Notes: generated by a model from the sequence alone, not told the origin. Positions 1 through 8,378 are shown, numbered from the stretch's first letter. The stretch: DNA of 11,223 nucleotides from Deltaproteobacteria bacterium (GCA_005879245.1 VBLA01000194.1:1-11223); one strand, 5' to 3'. Translations and numbers: made by a program.

Positions 1-96
1 CAACGGGCGGGCTTCGTCCGCGCGCGCCGCCGCGCCGACGACGAGGAGAAGCATCATGACATTCGCGGCAGCGGACATCCATCTGCCGGAAGCCAC
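1..96 (-). CDS. N-terminus of a secreted protein, cut by the left edge
   Basis: Only the first 32 codons are in the window, read leftward from a GTG at 96-94. The peptide has a short n-region with Arg5, a hydrophobic core at about residues 13-24 (VMMLLLVVGAAA) and an A-R-A/D cleavage site after residue 26, so it looks like a Sec signal peptide. The GTG start is chosen because an AGGGGG Shine-Dalgarno lies at 109-104 with 7-base spacing, and because it overlaps the stop of the carbonic-anhydrase-like gene as TAGTG, a translational coupling arrangement. Internal ATGs at 78, 57 and 54 have no good ribosome-binding site. The mature protein lies outside the window, so its function cannot be named. 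Confidence 0.5.
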   Translation of the reverse strand, partial: MASGRWMSAAANVMMLLLVVGAAARADEARPL

Positions 97-614
97 TAGC
101 GCACCCCCTGGGCGCGGTAGCGGCGCGCGTGGTCGACGTAGTTCGCCGCCGACTCGTGGATACGGCGCAGCTCGTCGGCGGTCAGGTCCCGCACCCGGCG
201 TGCCGGGCTCCCGAGCACGAGCGAGCGCGGCGGGAGCTCGGTCCCGGGGGTGACGAGCGCCCCAGCGCCGATCAGGCACTCGGCGCCGATCACCGCGCCG
301 TCGAGCACGATCGCGCCGATGCCAATCAGGCAGTGATCGCCCACCGTGCAGCCGTGAACGACCGCCGCATGGCCGACGGTGACGCCCTCGCCGATGAGCG
401 TCGGCCAGCGATGGTGCATGACGTGCACCGTGGCGTTGTCCTGGATGTTGGTGCGCGCGCCGATCCGCACGCGCTCGACGTCGCCGCGCACGACGGCGTG
501 ATACCAGAGGCTCGACTCCGGCCCGAGGACGACGTCGCCGATGACCACCGCGGAGTCGACGACGAAGGCGGTCGGATCGACGATCGGTGTCCGGCCGTCG
601 ATGGCAGCGATCAC
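96..614 (-). CDS. gamma-class carbonic anhydrase-like hexapeptide-repeat protein
   Basis: 172-residue cytoplasmic protein of the YrdA/PaaY/Cam-like family, a trimeric left-handed beta-helix that binds zinc between subunits. Some members hydrate CO2; many have no proven activity. Seen: hexapeptide-type repeats from about residue 18 to 120, the W-Y-x-A-V-V-R-G-D block (37-45) and the family's N-I-Q-D block (56-59). The three candidate zinc histidines are H64 (A-T-V-H), H82 (V-G-H) and H87 (V-V-H-G-C), followed by a C-terminal helix (about 142-168). The GTG at 614 is chosen because AAGG lies 6 bases upstream at 624-621 and the length then matches the family (about 170-180); the ATG at 695 would add 27 non-conserved residues and run into the guaB leader. 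It is divergent from guaB and probably co-translated with the secreted gene at 1-96. The family call is firm; carbonic anhydrase activity is not. Confidence 0.85.
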   Translation of the reverse strand: MIAAIDGRTPIVDPTAFVVDSAVVIGDVVLGPESSLWYHAVVRGDVERVRIGARTNIQDNATVHVMHHRWPTLIGEGVTVGHAAVVHGCTVGDHCLIGIGAIVLDGAVIGAECLIGAGALVTPGTELPPRSLVLGSPARRVRDLTADELRRIHESAANYVDHARRYRAQGVR

Positions 615-638
615 GACGCGCCTTGTAGCATCGCACCC

Positions 639-667
639 TTGTTCCAGGAACGGAGGCCTGCTAAGAG
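639..667 (+). promoter_or_regulatory. candidate guaB promoter with 11-bp palindrome in the -35 region
   Basis: Between the divergent starts at 614 and 740, TTGTTC (639-644) is separated by 17 bases from TAAGAG (662-667), which is preceded by TG one base upstream as in an extended -10. The -10 hexamer matches the consensus poorly. A perfect palindrome, GTTCCAGGAAC, occupies 641-651 and overlaps the -35, where a repressor could act. The spacing and symmetry are seen; promoter and operator roles are inferred. Confidence 0.25.
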
Positions 668-682
668 ACGCCATGGCACTAG

Positions 683-2218
<1,536 letters not shown>

Positions 2219-2222
2219 CCAG

Positions 2223-2339
2223 GGGTCGTCTAACCGACCCGGGAGGCTGCGCGCGAGAGCGCGCAAGCCGGCCGACGGGGTCTGGGGGCATCGGAGCAGC
2301 GCAGCGCGCGGAGCGCGCGAGCAGCGCACGGGCCCCCAG
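2223..2339 (+). repeat. palindrome-rich guaB-guaA spacer (three hairpins)
   Basis: Almost the whole spacer folds. Hairpin 1: GGGTCG (2223-2228) with CGACCC (2235-2240). Hairpin 2: GGCT+GCGCGC (2245-2254), a GAGA tetraloop of GNRA type (2255-2258), then GCGCGC (2259-2264), a bulged A and AGCC (2266-2269). Hairpin 3: CTGGGGGC (2282-2289) with GCCCCCAG (2332-2339), perfect over 8 bp, enclosing GCGCGC (2304-2309), GGA, GCGCGC (2313-2318). A 10-base direct repeat GAGCAGCGCA (2294-2303 and 2319-2328) flanks that inner hairpin. The outer stem ends 8 bases before the guaA ATG. No purine-rich Shine-Dalgarno is visible between 2331 and 2347. It could be a regulatory RNA element or an inserted REP-type palindromic repeat; the sequence alone cannot decide. 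Confidence 0.55.
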
Positions 2340-2347
2340 TATCCACC

Positions 2348-3784
2348 ATGATCCTCATCCTCGATTTCGGGGGGCAGTACACCCAGCTGATCGCGCGGCG
2401 GGTGCGCGAGTTCCAGGTGTACTGCGAGATCCATCCCTTCGACGTCTCGCCGGAGGTCGTGCGCCGACTCGATCCCGAGGGCGTCATCCTCTCGGGGGGG
2501 CCGGCGAGCGTCTACGACACCGACGCGCCGCAGCCCCACCCCGGCGTGCTCGAGCTGCTCACCAGCGGCTCGCCGCCCGTGCTCGGCATCTGCTACGGGA
2601 TGGGCATCCTGAACCGCGCCTTCGGCGGCGAGGTCGCCCGCTCGGAGCGAAAGGAGTTTGGACCGGCCGACATCCGCGTCGTCCGGATGGACCCCTTCTT
2701 CGCTCTCGGCGGCCGCTCGACCCGCGTGTGGATGAGCCACGGCGACCGCATGGCGTCGATCCCGCGGGAGATGGAGACGCTCGCCATGCTGCGGAACTTC
2801 GTGCTCCGCGTCGCGAACGCGCGCACCGACTGGACGATGGAGAGCTTCGTCGAGCAGGAGGTGCCGCGTCTCCGGGCCAGGGTGGGGGACAAGCGCGTCG
2901 TCTGCGCGCTCTCGGGCGGCGTCGATTCGACCGTCACCGCGGCGCTCGTCCAGCAGGCGGTGGGGGACCGCCTCACCTGCATCTTCGTCGACAATGGCCT
3001 TCTCCGCGCGGGCGAGGTGGAAGAGGTCGTCGGCATCTTCCGCGATCGCATGCAGCTCGACGTCCGGCTGGTCGATGCCGCGGCGCGCTTCCTCGAGAAC
3101 CTCCGCGGGGTCGCGGATCCGGAGCGCAAGCGACGCATCATCGGAACCACCTTCATCGAGGTCTTCGAGCAGGAAGCGAAGACGATCCCGCATGCCACCT
3201 TCCTCGCCCAGGGCACGCTCTACCCCGACGTGATCGAGTCGATCTCCGTTCGAGGTCCATCGGCCACCATCAAGAGCCACCACAACGTCGGCGGACTGCC
3301 CGAGCGCATGCAGCTCGAGCTGCTCGAGCCGCTGCGAGAGCTCTTCAAGGACGAGGTGCGCCGGCTCGGGCGCGTCCTCGGCCTGCCCGACACGATCATC
3401 ACCCGACAACCGTTCCCGGGACCAGGACTAGCCATCCGAGTGATCGGGCCGGTGGACGCGGAGCGGCTCCGCATCGTGCGCGGCGCCGACGCGATCGTGC
3501 AGGACGAGATCCGCCGCGCCGAGCTGTACCAGAGCCTCTGGCAGGCCTTCGCCGTGCTGCTGCCCGTGAAGACGGTCGGCGTCATGGGCGACGAGCGGAC
3601 GTACGAGAACGTGCTCGCCATCCGGGCCGTGCAGTCGTCCGACGGCTTGACGGCCGACTGGGCGCGGCTGCCGGACGACCTTCTCGGGCGCCTCTCGACC
3701 CGCATCATCAACGAGGTCGCCGGCGTGAACCGCGTCGTCTACGACATCTCCTCGAAGCCGCCTGCGACGATCGAGTGGGAGTAG
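2348..3784 (+). CDS. guaA: GMP synthase with an internal deletion in the glutaminase domain
   Basis: 478-residue protein that would amidate XMP to GMP with ATP, normally using ammonia released from glutamine. The N-terminal class I amidotransferase domain begins L-D-F-G-G-Q-Y and has the nucleophile Cys82 in G-I-C-Y-G-M-G, then V-W-M-S-H-G-D (127-133). The sequence then jumps after Pro139 to [12 protein letters not shown]. About 40-45 residues usual at this point are missing, including the Q-F-H-P-E segment that supplies the catalytic His and Glu (H181/E183 in the 525-residue E. coli enzyme). The ATP-pyrophosphatase half is intact: P-loop S-G-G-V-D-S (189-194), K-S-H-H-N-V-G-G (309-316), R-Q-P-F-P-G-P-G (353-360) and the C-terminus K-P-P-A-T-I-E-W-E. 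As written it should be able to use only free ammonia. The deletion is in frame; whether it is biological or an assembly error is unresolved. The ATG start matches the conserved N-terminus despite lacking a clear ribosome-binding site. Confidence 0.9.
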   Translation: MILILDFGGQYTQLIARRVREFQVYCEIHPFDVSPEVVRRLDPEGVILSGGPASVYDTDAPQPHPGVLELLTSGSPPVLGICYGMGILNRAFGGEVARSERKEFGPADIRVVRMDPFFALGGRSTRVWMSHGDRMASIPREMETLAMLRNFVLRVANARTDWTMESFVEQEVPRLRARVGDKRVVCALSGGVDSTVTAALVQQAVGDRLTCIFVDNGLLRAGEVEEVVGIFRDRMQLDVRLVDAAARFLENLRGVADPERKRRIIGTTFIEVFEQEAKTIPHATFLAQGTLYPDVIESISVRGPSATIKSHHNVGGLPERMQLELLEPLRELFKDEVRRLGRVLGLPDTIITRQPFPGPGLAIRVIGPVDAERLRIVRGADAIVQDEIRRAELYQSLWQAFAVLLPVKTVGVMGDERTYENVLAIRAVQSSDGLTADWARLPDDLLGRLSTRIINEVAGVNRVVYDISSKPPATIEWE

Positions 3785-3866
3785 GGGTACCGAACAGGTC
3801 GGCGTAGGCTGAACCCGTTCCGCGCGCTCGTTCGCCACGGCGGGCTCGTGGTACCGACAGCGCGCG

Positions 3867-4525
3867 ATGGACTGGAAGCGCTACCCCTACGCGCCTGACT
3901 GGGGCGATCCCCGCTGGTTCACGTTCCCGGACGTCGACGACTACCAGCCGAAGCTGGGCATCGCGACCTACTTCCTCGACGGCTTCCTCCGCGGGCGGAC
4001 GAGCGGCCGGCAGTATGCCTTCATGGTGATCGTCACCGACACGAAGGTGCTGCGCAAGCGCGTGCGCGCCGCGTTCTACACCTTCGCACTCTACGACTGC
4101 GACCGCCGCCACTACGGGACCTACACCGACTACGACTTCCCGCGCCCGCCCCGCATCCGCCGCCGCTACAAGCTCGACGCGACCGAGCAAGTGCTCGGCC
4201 TGCGCTACCGAACGTCGGCGGGCGAGGCGGTCTGGTGCCATGCACGGAACGGCGACGGCACGCTCCGACCCTTTGCGTGGGACGTCCGGCTCGTCGGCGT
4301 CGATCACCACGGGGCCCGCATGGCCTCACGCTCGACGTCGAGGCCTTCCGGCCGCCCGCGCCGCTCGGCGGCGAGATGTTCTTCCTCGGCGCGCCCGCCA
4401 CCTACTCGTACTTCCAGACACCGCGGCTCGCCTATGCCGGGTACGCGGGTCCGGTCAAGCAGGACGGCAGCGGCAGGACGGCACATCCACCGCCACCGCC
4501 CGCGTCGATCCGTGACCGGCTTTGA
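3867..4525 (+). pseudogene. AttH/CrtC lipocalin-like protein, frameshifted and truncated
   Basis: Residues 1-152 from the ATG at 3867 read well (F-L-D-G-F-L-R-G-R-T-S-G-R-Q-Y-A-F-M, then F-Y-T-F-A-L-Y-D, Y-G-T-Y-T-D-Y-D-F-P-R-P-P). They resemble the N-terminal part of lipocalin-like AttH/hydroxyneurosporene-synthase-type proteins, which act on hydrophobic or isoprenoid-like substrates; I make this match from memory of the family. At about 4320-4326 (ATGGCCTCACG) the reading shifts. Adding one C would give A-R-M-A-L-T-L-D-V-E and continue sensibly in the next frame through G-G-E-M-F-F-L-G-A-P-A-T-Y-S-Y-F-Q-T to about 4450. After that the sequence becomes low-complexity (GSGRTAHPPPPP) and stops at 4525. 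Relatives are, as I recall, about 340 residues, so the second half seems to be missing. The unshifted frame runs to 4568 as an Arg/Ser-rich tail that overlaps the next gene and is not protein-like. Confidence 0.55.
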
Positions 4526-4540
4526 GATAGGTTCAACGCC

Positions 4541-4546
4541 GGAGGG
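4541..4546 (+). promoter_or_regulatory. Shine-Dalgarno of the aldehyde dehydrogenase gene
   Basis: GGAGGG lies 6 bases upstream of the ATG at 4553. This fixes the start of the dehydrogenase and shows that the frame of the upstream remnant running to 4568 is not the real end of a gene. Confidence 0.7.
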
Positions 4547-4552
4547 TCGCTC

Positions 4553-6085
4553 ATGGCGGTCGGTGTGACCTCGGACTTCCCTGCGCCCGGGATGCGACTC
4601 GCGGTCCGCGAGGCCGCTACCGGCGCGCCACTCGCAGAGCTGCCGGTGGACGATGCGGGCGCGGTCGCCGCCGCGGCGGCGCGCGGACGCGCGGCGCAGC
4701 CCCCCTGGGCCGCGCGCGCTCTCAAGGAGCGCGGGCAGCTGCTCAAGCGGGCACGCCGGGAGGTGGTACGCGACCGCGCCAGGATCCTGAGAGCGCTCGA
4801 GCGCGAGACGGGGAAGGCGCGCTTCGACGTGGTCGGCGAGCTGATGAACGTGTGTCTCGACATCGGCTACTTCGTCCGGCGCGCGCCCCGGTTCCTTCGA
4901 CCGGAGAAACGGAGCGCGCGTCCGCTCCTTGGCAAGCGGGCGCGCGTCGTCTACAAGCCGCGCGGGCTCGTCGGGATCATCAGCCCCTGGAACGCGCCGC
5001 TCACGCTCGCCCTCGGCGACGCGATCCCCGCGCTGCTCGCCGGCAACGCGGTCATCGTCAAGCCCTCCGAGCTGACGCCGCTGGCCGTCCGGTACGCGTG
5101 CGCCGCCATGAACCGCGTCCTGCCCGCCGATCTGCTGCAGGTACTGATCGGCGCGGGGGATACGGGGGCCGCGCTGGTCGACCAGGTCGACATGATCTGT
5201 GTCACCGGCTCACCCGAGACCGGCCAGCGGGTGATGGAGAGGGCGGCGAAGCGGCTCACGCCCGTGCTCCTCGAGCTGGGCGGCAAGGATCCGATGATCG
5301 TCCTGCGTGACGCCGATCTCGATCGGGCCGTCGAGGCGGCCGCCTGGGGCGGCTGCATGATGACCGGCCAGGTCTGCATGTCGGTCGAGCGCGTCTACGT
5401 GGAGCAACCGGTCGCCGAGGAGTTCACCCGCCGGTTGGTCGAGAAGATGCGCACGCTGCGCACCGGTGCGAACGGCGTTGCCGCCCAGATCGACTACGGA
5501 CCGTTCACCGGCCCGCAGCAGGTCGAGACCGTCGAGCGGCATCTGGCGGACGCGGTCGCCAAGGGTGCCAGCATCCTGACCGGCGGCAGACGCGCTGCTG
5601 GCTCGGGCGGCATCTACTTCGAGCCCACAGTGGTGGCGAACGTCGACCACTCGATGGCACTGCTGCGCGAGGAGACGTTCGGACCGGTCGTCCCGGTGAT
5701 GGCGGTCGCGAGCGCGGAGGACGCCGTCCGTCTGGCGAATGACAGCACCTACGGCCTCAATGCCAGCGTCTGGACCCGCGACATCGCGCGGGGCATCGCG
5801 CTCGCCGAGCGCGTCGAGAGCGGCTCGGTGTGCGTCAACGAGTGCCTGCTCTCGGCGGGCTGCAATGATCTGCCCTTCGGCGGCGTCAAGCGGAGCGGCG
5901 TGGGTCAGCGGCACGGCGGAGCGGAGGGGATCCGCGTGTTCACGCAGCCGCAGGCGATGCTGATCGAGAAGCGCTCCCGGCCGCGCGAGCCCATGTGGTT
6001 TCCATACCGGCCCAGGCGTGCCCGGCAGCTGGAGTTCCTGATGCGCCTCCTGTGGGGGGGATTGCGCGGGAGCTCGAGACGATGA
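4553..6085 (+). CDS. NAD(P)-dependent aldehyde dehydrogenase (ALDH superfamily)
   Basis: 510-residue soluble enzyme that oxidises an aldehyde to its carboxylic acid. Seen: Rossmann cofactor domain with S-P-W-N-A-P-L (oxyanion Asn147), G-N-A-V-I-V-K-P-S-E (Lys170), V-T-G-S-P-E-T-G (218-224), general-base Glu241 in L-E-L-G-G-K-D-P, catalytic Cys275 in G-Q-V-C-M-S-V-E-R, E-E-T-F-G-P-V (373-379) and P-F-G-G-V-K-R-S-G (441-449). All catalytic residues are present. Length is slightly above the usual 480-500 because of a basic tail after about residue 470 (R-P-R-R-A-R and R-G-S-S-R-R). Succinate-semialdehyde or aromatic-aldehyde dehydrogenases are the nearest styles I recognise, but the substrate cannot be told from sequence. 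Its stop overlaps the start of the next gene (ATGA), so the two are very probably co-translated. Confidence 0.93.
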   Translation: MAVGVTSDFPAPGMRLAVREAATGAPLAELPVDDAGAVAAAAARGRAAQPPWAARALKERGQLLKRARREVVRDRARILRALERETGKARFDVVGELMNVCLDIGYFVRRAPRFLRPEKRSARPLLGKRARVVYKPRGLVGIISPWNAPLTLALGDAIPALLAGNAVIVKPSELTPLAVRYACAAMNRVLPADLLQVLIGAGDTGAALVDQVDMICVTGSPETGQRVMERAAKRLTPVLLELGGKDPMIVLRDADLDRAVEAAAWGGCMMTGQVCMSVERVYVEQPVAEEFTRRLVEKMRTLRTGANGVAAQIDYGPFTGPQQVETVERHLADAVAKGASILTGGRRAAGSGGIYFEPTVVANVDHSMALLREETFGPVVPVMAVASAEDAVRLANDSTYGLNASVWTRDIARGIALAERVESGSVCVNECLLSAGCNDLPFGGVKRSGVGQRHGGAEGIRVFTQPQAMLIEKRSRPREPMWFPYRPRRARQLEFLMRLLWGGLRGSSRR

Positions 6086-7188
6086 CGTCGATGGCGGCCC
6101 CGGCCGCGCTTCCTGACGCCGAGTGGAGCGAATGTCTGCTGCCCGCGGGCCCGGTGCCACGCGAGATGGCGAGAGAGGTCCGCCGGGCCGTCGGCGCGCT
6201 TCCCGGCTGGGTCCCCCGGCTGGCGCCGAGCCCGTGGATCGTTCGGGCGTTCCGCGACACGATCCAGCGGCCCGCCGCCTACCTTCCCCGGACGTTCTTC
6301 GACCTGGGCGCAGTCGTCGTGAGCCAGGACAATTCGTGCCGCTACTGCTACGGCGCGCAGCGCGCCGTCATGAAGGTACTCGGCTATCGCGACGAGTACC
6401 TCGATCGCCTCGTGCGCGACTTCCACGTCGTCGATCTGCCGCCGGGCGAGCGCGCGGGGCTCGACTACCTCCGTCGCCTGTCGCGCGCCGACCCCCGGCC
6501 GGGGCGCGCGGAGAGCGAGGCGGTCGTGCAGGCGGGCCTCGACCGGCGTGCGGTGACCGAGATCGCGGCCGTGGCGGCGTTCTGCACGTTCAACAACCGC
6601 GTCGCGACCCTCCTGGCGCTGCCGCCCGACCCGATCGAGTCCCTCGTCCGGGGTCCGCTCTTCCGCTTCATCCGCCCGCTCATGGCCCGGCGTATGCGCC
6701 CGCGCGCCCGTCCGCCCGAGCCGCCGCCGCAGCCGAACGACGGTCCGCTCGCCGCGCTCGTCACCGCCCTCGGGGACTCGCCCGCGGCCAGCGTCGTGCG
6801 ACGCATGATCGAGGGCGCCTGGAACTCCCCCGTGCTGCCGAGACGAACGCGCGCCCTCCTCCTCGCCGTCGTCGCGCGGGCCCTCGGCTGCGCATACTCC
6901 GAGGGCGAGGCGCGGCGACTGCTCGCGGCCGAGGGGCTCGAGGGCTCTCACGTCGACGAGATCCTGACCCACCTCGGCTCGGCGCAGCTCGATCGCCGGG
7001 AGGCACGGCTCGTCCCGTTCGCGCGCGAGACGGTGCGCTACCAGCCCGCCGCGATCCAGCGCCGGGTGCGCGAGACGTGCGACGCGATGAGCCGCGAGGA
7101 GACGCTCGAGACGATCGGGACCGTCGCGCTGGCGAACGCTCTCTGCCGGATGAGCGTCGTCCTCGACGCACCGCGCGCGGCGGGCTGA
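6082..7188 (+). CDS. double carboxymuconolactone decarboxylase/AhpD-like protein
   Basis: 368 residues with two copies of the all-helical CMD/AhpD fold. Copy 1 (about 50-180) has S-Q-D-N-S-C-R-Y-C-Y-G-A-Q: the redox CxxC is C86-C89, but the histidine normally four residues after the second Cys is Gln93. Copy 2 (about 225-365) has G-C-A-Y-S-E-G-E, where only C270 remains and the second position is Ser273. A Pro/Arg-rich linker (about 203-220) joins them. Family members act as alkylhydroperoxidase-type thiol redox proteins or as decarboxylases of ring-cleavage lactones. With one altered and one degenerate site, the activity is open. The ATG at 6082 is chosen over an ATG at 5995 because it sits in an ATGA overlap with the dehydrogenase stop and has GGGAG at 6068-6072. 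Coupling suggests a shared pathway, perhaps oxidation of an aromatic or lipid-derived aldehyde. Confidence 0.75.
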   Translation: MTSMAAPAALPDAEWSECLLPAGPVPREMAREVRRAVGALPGWVPRLAPSPWIVRAFRDTIQRPAAYLPRTFFDLGAVVVSQDNSCRYCYGAQRAVMKVLGYRDEYLDRLVRDFHVVDLPPGERAGLDYLRRLSRADPRPGRAESEAVVQAGLDRRAVTEIAAVAAFCTFNNRVATLLALPPDPIESLVRGPLFRFIRPLMARRMRPRARPPEPPPQPNDGPLAALVTALGDSPAASVVRRMIEGAWNSPVLPRRTRALLLAVVARALGCAYSEGEARRLLAAEGLEGSHVDEILTHLGSAQLDRREARLVPFARETVRYQPAAIQRRVRETCDAMSREETLETIGTVALANALCRMSVVLDAPRAAG

Positions 7189-7226
7189 CGCGCGCACCCC
7201 GCTCGATCTTCCCGCGACCGCATGAC

Positions 7227-7240
7227 AGGATGGCCCCTTG
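7227..7240 (+). promoter_or_regulatory. Shine-Dalgarno and TTG start of the secreted protein
   Basis: AGGA at 7227-7230 is followed by a 7-base spacer and TTG at 7238. This decides the start: translation from here gives a clean signal peptide (M-K-R-L-W then a hydrophobic core). The nearby ATG at 7222 is in another frame. Confidence 0.55.
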
Positions 7241-8170
7241 AAGCGCCTCTGGGTCGTCCTCTCCGCCATGCTGCTCGGCACCAGCGCGCTCGCGTGGAAT
7301 CCGCGCTATCCGCTTCCCCACATCCCCTGCGCATTCTTCCCCCCCGACAACGTGTGGACCGCCGACATCTCGTCGCTGCCCGTCGATCCGCGCTCGGACG
7401 ACTACGTCGCCAGCATCGGTGCGGGCACCGGGCTCCATCCGGACTTCGGCACGCGGCGCATCGGCATCCCCTATGCGGTGGCCGACTCGGCGCAGACCCC
7501 CGTGACGATCCAGTTCACCGCCTACGGCGAGGAGAGCGATCCGGGGCCGTACCCCGTCCCGCGGACCGCGCCCGTCGAGCGCGGCAGCGACCGCCACGTG
7601 CTCGTGGTGCAGGCGGGAAGCTGCGGCCTCTACGAGCTCTTCGGTGCGCACCGCCGGCATCGCGGTGCGCTCTGGCTCGCGGCCAGCGGCGCCTTCTGGG
7701 ACCTCGGCGCGAATGATCTCCGCACGGCGGACTGGACGTCGGCGGACGCGGCCGGTCTTCCCATCCTCCCCGGTCTCGTGCGGCACGAGGAAGCCACCGG
7801 CGTGACCGGCATCACGCACGCCCTCCGCTTCACCGCGCCGCGCACGCGGAGCGCCTACGTCTGGCCGGCGCGGCACGAAGCATCGTCGGACGCCGATCCC
7901 GCGCTCCCGCCGATGGGCGTGCGCTTCCGCCTGAAAGTGAGCATCGACCTCTCCGGCGTCTCGCCGACGAACCAGGCGATTCTCACCGCCCTCAAGACCT
8001 ACGGCATGTTCCTCGCCGACAACGGCTCCGCCTGGTTCATCTCCGGCGCCCCCGACCCGGCCTGGAACGACGACGACCTCCACCAGCTCGGCGCCATCCA
8101 CGGCTCAGACTTCGAGGCGGTCGACGAGTCCGGCCTCATGGTGGATCCGAATTCGGGCCAAGTCCAGTAG
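7238..8170 (+). CDS. secreted protein of unknown function
   Basis: 310 residues beginning with a standard Sec signal peptide: K2-R3, hydrophobic core at 4-17, S-A-L-A cleavage after residue 19. The mature protein has no membrane segment, is rich in Asp, Pro and aromatic residues, and has just two cysteines, C31 and C129, which could form one disulfide. Distinct blocks are I-P-C-A-F-F-P-P-D-N-V-W, L-H-P-D-F-G (66-71), G-S-C-G-L-Y-E-L-F (127-135), G-L-P-I-L-P-G-L-V-R-H-E-E (173-185), P-P-M-G-V-R-F-R-L-K (224-233) and D-N-G-S-A-W-F-I-S-G-A-P-D-P (261-274). I recognise this pattern as a conserved secreted family without an assigned function, met in soil bacteria, but cannot attach a named domain. 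Conserved-looking His/Asp/Glu residues would allow an enzyme or a metal or sugar binder. It may follow the CMD gene in the same transcript (49-base gap). Confidence 0.7.
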   Translation: MKRLWVVLSAMLLGTSALAWNPRYPLPHIPCAFFPPDNVWTADISSLPVDPRSDDYVASIGAGTGLHPDFGTRRIGIPYAVADSAQTPVTIQFTAYGEESDPGPYPVPRTAPVERGSDRHVLVVQAGSCGLYELFGAHRRHRGALWLAASGAFWDLGANDLRTADWTSADAAGLPILPGLVRHEEATGVTGITHALRFTAPRTRSAYVWPARHEASSDADPALPPMGVRFRLKVSIDLSGVSPTNQAILTALKTYGMFLADNGSAWFISGAPDPAWNDDDLHQLGAIHGSDFEAVDESGLMVDPNSGQVQ

Positions 8171-8204
8171 CGCGACCAGTTTGCCGTCGTGAATCACCGC
8201 GGGA

Positions 8205-8301
8205 AGCGGGGGCAGCACTCGCGAAGTAGGGCGGCGGCCGCTACGCAGCAATTGGCGGAGTAGGCCGCCGGGGCCCCTGCTTCGCGAGCGGTGCCCCCGC
8301 T
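8205..8301. repeat. 97-base near-perfect inverted repeat (REP/MITE-like or terminator)
   Basis: The outer arms 8205-8231 and 8275-8301 pair over 27 columns with 24 Watson-Crick pairs, one G-T and only two mismatches (8215/8291 and 8217/8289). The stem continues perfectly with CGGCGGCC (8232-8239) and GGCCGCCG (8263-8270), leaving a 4-base bulge (8271-8274) and a loop of about 23 bases at 8240-8262. It begins 35 bases after the stop at 8170 and ends 94 bases before the ATG at 8396. There is no T-run on either side, so a classic intrinsic terminator is not supported. No transposase or target-site duplication is evident. Confidence 0.7.
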
Positions 8302-8378
8302 CCCCGCGCGCACTTTGCTACGGCCAACTGACCCGCTACCCGTGCGCGCGATCCCTCGCAATACGCGCGCCGGGTGCC

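Noticed and set aside
56..253. A small plus-strand ORF with GGAG upstream of its ATG
   Set aside because: Beyond the first residues it is Arg/Gly/Ser/Pro low-complexity sequence antisense to the carbonic-anhydrase-like gene. The purine run is better explained as the complement of the signal-peptide codons at 1-57.
5905..7281. A 458-codon minus-strand frame over the ALDH end and the CMD gene
   Set aside because: It is a shadow of the coding strand with low-complexity Arg/Glu/Ala content, no ribosome-binding site and no motifs.
6761..8101. A 446-codon minus-strand frame opposite the CMD and secreted genes
   Set aside because: The antisense frame ends in an Arg/Ser-rich run. The opposite strand has a signal peptide and coherent motifs.
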